NCBI GenBank assembly: GCA_021849805.1
Contig: JAJZSL010000001.1
Span: 1-64,000, forward strand
DNA from: a bacterium
GTDB taxonomy: Bacteria; Verrucomicrobiota; Verrucomicrobiia; Chthoniobacterales; UBA6821
Length of the DNA stretch: 64,000 nucleotides
Direction: 5' to 3'
Program-made: the position numbers and the translations under genes
Notes under the pieces: model-generated
Told to the model about the DNA's origin: nothing
The model's input: the letters and a program-made list of their open reading frames with translations, nothing else
The model's database searches: none
Shown here: piece after piece, positions 61,538 to 64,000 of the stretch
Numbering within the stretch: position 1 is the stretch's first letter
Layout of the letters: each line of letters opens with the position of its first letter

Positions 61538-61969
61538 ATGGAGAATATTCTTGGCATTGATCTTGGTTCCGTAAGAATTGGTTTGGCTATTACGGACGCT
61601 CTAGGATGGATGGCACATCCTTTTAAAACAATACCACGCTCTGCTTCTAGTGTTTCTCAAATAGCACATCTTCTAGAAGAGAAGAGCATTACTACTGTTG
61701 TTCTTGGTCTTCCCCTTAAGATGGATGGTAGTGATGGGCTAGCTGCTCAGCAGTGTCGAGACTTTGCGCGCGAGTTAGAGGAGCAAACCAGAGCAACAAT
61801 TATTCTTTGGGATGAACGCCTCACTACAGCAACAGCAGCCCGCTACCTGCATGAAGCAGGTCGTTCTAATAAAGAGCAGAAAGCTATGATTGACCAAGTT
61901 GCAGCTCAACAAATTTTGCAAGATTGGCTGGATGCTCAACGAAGCAAGAAGGAATTTGCTAGCCTCTAG
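61538..61969 (+). CDS. ruvX: Putative pre-16S rRNA nuclease YqgF/RuvX (RNase H-like)
   Basis: The 143-residue protein carries the RNase H-fold motifs LGIDLGSVRIGLAITD (first Asp), VVLGLPLKMDGSDGLAAQ and WDERLTTATAARYL (second acidic residue), and a terminal DQVAAQQILQDWL (third). It is known in bacteria for pre-16S rRNA processing and was earlier proposed as a Holliday-junction resolvase. All three catalytic acids are present. The truA gene starts 13 bases after its stop, an arrangement suggesting one transcript. The longer in-frame start of truA would overlap this gene. Confidence 0.93.
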   Translation: MENILGIDLGSVRIGLAITDALGWMAHPFKTIPRSASSVSQIAHLLEEKSITTVVLGLPLKMDGSDGLAAQQCRDFARELEEQTRATIILWDERLTTATAARYLHEAGRSNKEQKAMIDQVAAQQILQDWLDAQRSKKEFASL

Positions 61970-61982
61970 GCTCTCTCCATTT

Positions 61983-62780
61983 ATGAATCTTAAATTAACA
62001 ATTGCCTACGATGGCTCTCCCTTTTTGGGATGGCAGAGTCAGTGCCATGGCAATAGCGTCCAAGATATCATTGAGGGAGCATTTTCCAAAATCTTAGGAA
62101 AGGACCTTGTTGTCCACGGAGCAAGTCGTACGGATCGTGGTGTCCATGCTTTAGCTCAGGTTGCTCATGTCAAAATTGAAGAAGTTTCTAAAAAAATAAA
62201 TCACCCTGATTGTTTGAAGAGAGCACTCAATGCCTCTCTTCCTCCTCAAATACGGATTCTTCGAGTACAAAAAGCTCCAGCAACATTTCATGCTCGCTTT
62301 GATGCAAAGAGTAAAATTTATTCCTATCGACTTTGGCATGATGATCTCTTGCCTCCTCATTTATATCAACGTAGTTGGCATATTTATGGTCAGCTTGATC
62401 TCTCTCTTCTGGAGGAGATTGGTAGTGCACTGCTTGGCAGGCATGATTTTAGAGGATTTACTACAAAATCAGGAAGTATGAGGAGGAATACGATACGAAC
62501 ACTTTATGCTTTGAAGATCATCAAACGTGGTCGAGACATTCGTTTCTTCTTTCATGGAGATGGATTTCTCTATCATATGATTCGTATTCTTGTAGGAAGC
62601 ATGATTGCTGTTGCTCGTGGGAGAGCAAGTATTTCTTCTTTTCTGGAAAGGCTTCATCATGCCCAACCCTCATCACTACCTTCTAGCGCTCCAGCTCAAG
62701 GACTTTACTTAGTCCATGTTTTCTACAAGAAGCAGGCAGTAGTCACTCAATTGCCTTCCTGGAAGCTTTCAGAGGGATAA
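61983..62780 (+). CDS. truA: tRNA pseudouridine(38-40) synthase TruA
   Basis: TruA converts U38, U39 or U40 in the tRNA anticodon stem. The start at 61983 (MNLKLTIAYDGSPFLGWQSQ) matches the family; an earlier in-frame Met lies inside ruvX. The catalytic Asp is in HGASRTDRGVHALAQVAHV. Further signatures are YSYRLWHDDLLPPHL, LLGRHDFRGFTTKSGS, FFHGDGFLYHMIRILVGSM. The 265-residue length is usual. Everything needed for activity is present. Confidence 0.95.
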   Translation: MNLKLTIAYDGSPFLGWQSQCHGNSVQDIIEGAFSKILGKDLVVHGASRTDRGVHALAQVAHVKIEEVSKKINHPDCLKRALNASLPPQIRILRVQKAPATFHARFDAKSKIYSYRLWHDDLLPPHLYQRSWHIYGQLDLSLLEEIGSALLGRHDFRGFTTKSGSMRRNTIRTLYALKIIKRGRDIRFFFHGDGFLYHMIRILVGSMIAVARGRASISSFLERLHHAQPSSLPSSAPAQGLYLVHVFYKKQAVVTQLPSWKLSEG

Positions 62781-62792
62781 GAGCTAGAGATT

Positions 62793-63794
62793 ATGCTAAT
62801 GAGAAGGAGACTATTGATCATGCGTTTTTTCTTTTTATTCATTTTCTTGACTTTCTCTTTTTCTAAAAGTAATGCCAAGCTCAGTGAAACAGACAAACAA
62901 GCTCTCTTTCTTGATTCCAGAAGACCAATTCATCCACGGAAAGGATCTTCTTCACATCATCAGCAGTCTTCTCATAGCAGTAAACATCACCATACTTCTA
63001 CTCATGAGAAAAGTTCTCATAACAGTACAAAGCAGAAATCGACCGTTTCCAATCTAAGTGCGACTTCCTCATTACAGAGTCATGATCATTCGCCTCTCCT
63101 CAACGAGACTCCAAGCTCTCAATTATCTCATGATACAATCATTCCTCTTGATCATGCTGCCTCTATTACGATTGAAAAATCAGGACAGCTGCCGGATCAA
63201 GGATTGGAGCCAGCTGCAGAAAAAACTTCTGAACTCTCACATCGATTTGATTGGTTCTTTGGCAGGCACCGTTCTCTCAATCACTATCACTATCTCTCTT
63301 ACTCAGTTCAACGTGCTATCGAACGTGCTTCTGTCCGTCGTGGTCGTTGGAAATATATTATTGTGCACAATAGTGGGACACGTTCAGGAAATGCTCACGT
63401 TTTCGATATTTACCATCGCCGTGTGCGCAAAATGGTTCATGGACTGGCCTATCATTTTGTTATTGGTAATGGACACTCTTCCGGAGATGGAGAAGTTGAA
63501 GTTGGGCGTCGTTGGGTTGACCAACTCAATGGTGGACATGTCGCCAGTGATTATTTGAATGATATTTCACTAGGAATTTGTTTGGTGGGTGACTACAACC
63601 GCGATCTACCAACCAAAAATCAAATTGCAGCATTACAAGAGCTCATCACTTGCCTTCGACTCCGTGTTGGTAAAGCACAAGGTAAGTCGGCAATTGTTTA
63701 TGCTCATAAAGAAATCAACCCACGACCAACAGATTGCCCTGGAAAACGCTTCCCTTATCATTGGCTCCATGAGTTTTTTGGGAATAAGCTTTAG
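62793..63794 (+). CDS. Exported N-acetylmuramoyl-L-alanine amidase (Amidase_2/PGRP fold)
   Basis: The 333-residue protein has a signal peptide (RLLIMRFFFLFIFLTFSFS), a His/Ser/Thr-rich linker (about 45-130), and a C-terminal amidase-2 domain (about 175-333). Catalytic-type segments are KYIIVHNSGTRSGNAHVFDI (first His), GLAYHFVIGNGHSSGDG (second His region), ISLGICLVGDYNRDLP and YAHKEINPRPTDCPGKRFPY (His and Cys ligands). It likely cleaves the MurNAc-L-Ala bond in peptidoglycan in the periplasm. The His-rich linker could bind metal. It starts 12 bases after truA and may be cotranscribed. The zinc ligands appear intact, but IIVHNSGT is a variant of the usual IIIHHTA. Confidence 0.88.
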   Translation: MLMRRRLLIMRFFFLFIFLTFSFSKSNAKLSETDKQALFLDSRRPIHPRKGSSSHHQQSSHSSKHHHTSTHEKSSHNSTKQKSTVSNLSATSSLQSHDHSPLLNETPSSQLSHDTIIPLDHAASITIEKSGQLPDQGLEPAAEKTSELSHRFDWFFGRHRSLNHYHYLSYSVQRAIERASVRRGRWKYIIVHNSGTRSGNAHVFDIYHRRVRKMVHGLAYHFVIGNGHSSGDGEVEVGRRWVDQLNGGHVASDYLNDISLGICLVGDYNRDLPTKNQIAALQELITCLRLRVGKAQGKSAIVYAHKEINPRPTDCPGKRFPYHWLHEFFGNKL

Positions 63795-63875
63795 AGAACT
63801 TAGTTTTAGAGAACTTTTTAGAAAGCTATGCTAGAAGGGATGAACATCAGCAGCCATGTTGTTCTTGTAGAGATG

Positions 63876-64000
63876 CTATCTCCTTGAAAAAATCATCATT
63901 TGTAATTTTTCTTTAACCGCTTCCTTAGCACATGTCGTTGCCGGAAACAAGGAATAATCAGAGTCAAAGGCATGATAGGCAAAAATAATATGGCGATCAT
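63876..64000 (-). CDS. Partial reading frame at the right edge, possibly frameshifted
   Basis: On the minus strand, the frame entering the window reads DRHIIFAYHAFDSDYSLFPA, then CAKEAVKEKLQMMIFSRR, and stops at 63876-63878. The first part looks like a coding sequence. After VKEKLQ the neighbouring frame continues as NDDFFKEIASLQEQHGC to a TGA at 63847-63849, which looks more natural than the short MMIFSRR ending. A one-base deletion in the A-run at about 63902-63904 would explain this. I cannot identify the protein. The remaining 63795-63846 holds only the tandem word TTTTAGAGAACTT. Confidence 0.35.
   Translation of the reverse strand, partial: DRHIIFAYHAFDSDYSLFPATTCAKEAVKEKLQMMIFSRR

Overview
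The window looks like part of a chromosome from a member of the Verrucomicrobiota (PVC superphylum). The strongest pointer is the block at 37570-45408. It encodes a PilM-like protein, an Amuc_1100-type protein, an Amuc_1099-type protein and secretins in the order known from the Akkermansia muciniphila Amuc_1098-1101 pilus-like locus. LPS heptose and glycosyltransferase genes, lipoproteins, secretins and a Lol/FtsX-type exporter indicate a Gram-negative envelope. The DNA is AT-rich, especially between about 37 and 45.4 kb. Genes are tightly packed and few have clear Shine-Dalgarno sequences. A broken insertion sequence, decayed gene remnants and a four-copy short repeat show moderate genome erosion.

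Layout. 1-3.7 kb: the end of a membrane protein, then a minus-strand LPS/polysaccharide operon (rfaE2, acetyltransferase, two GT4 glycosyltransferases). 4.2-8.3 kb: an unrecognised secreted/membrane protein, a YfhO-like membrane protein, a HAD phosphatase and a small lipoprotein. 8.5-10.1 kb: ffh-rpsP. 10.2-14.8 kb: an ATPase/FtsX permease/CrtC-AttH-like exporter operon with a PqqD-like remnant downstream. 15-21.6 kb: branched-chain amino-acid ABC transporter genes in two divergent halves (livG-livM and livJ-livH), with an ECF sigma factor and its probable anti-sigma factor in the second half. Two copies of a ~164-bp inverted-repeat element bracket that half. 21.8-23.6 kb: a large coiled-coil protein split by a frameshift. 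23.6-27.2 kb: tRNA-Glu, a dead insertion sequence, a HIT protein, a stand-alone ATP-cone protein, nrdR and tRNA-Asp. 27.3-37.5 kb: ubiD, the TCA operon sucC-sucD-gltA, a class A penicillin-binding protein, trmD, coaE-rho and a Nudix hydrolase. 37.6-46.4 kb: the pilus-like locus with two tandem secretins, led by a UDP-glucuronate decarboxylase-like gene. 46.7-53.4 kb: a degenerate membrane cyclase, recR, unknown proteins, a GT39-type glycosyltransferase and a metallo-beta-lactamase-fold hydrolase. 53.9-63.8 kb: a second rho, a decayed gene, a UvrD/PcrA helicase, prfA, an RCC1-repeat protein, rpmE, ruvX, truA and a secreted amidase.

The features I find most worth attention are: the pilus-like locus with duplicated secretins; the four same-orientation inverted-repeat elements; a small paralogous family of secreted/membrane proteins (4211-4990 and 17186-17974); the T-run frameshift that splits a ~580-residue protein; two intact Rho factors 18 kb apart; a cyclase-homology protein that has lost its metal-binding aspartates; and an ATP-cone protein next to NrdR. 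I saw no CRISPR array, prophage or rRNA.
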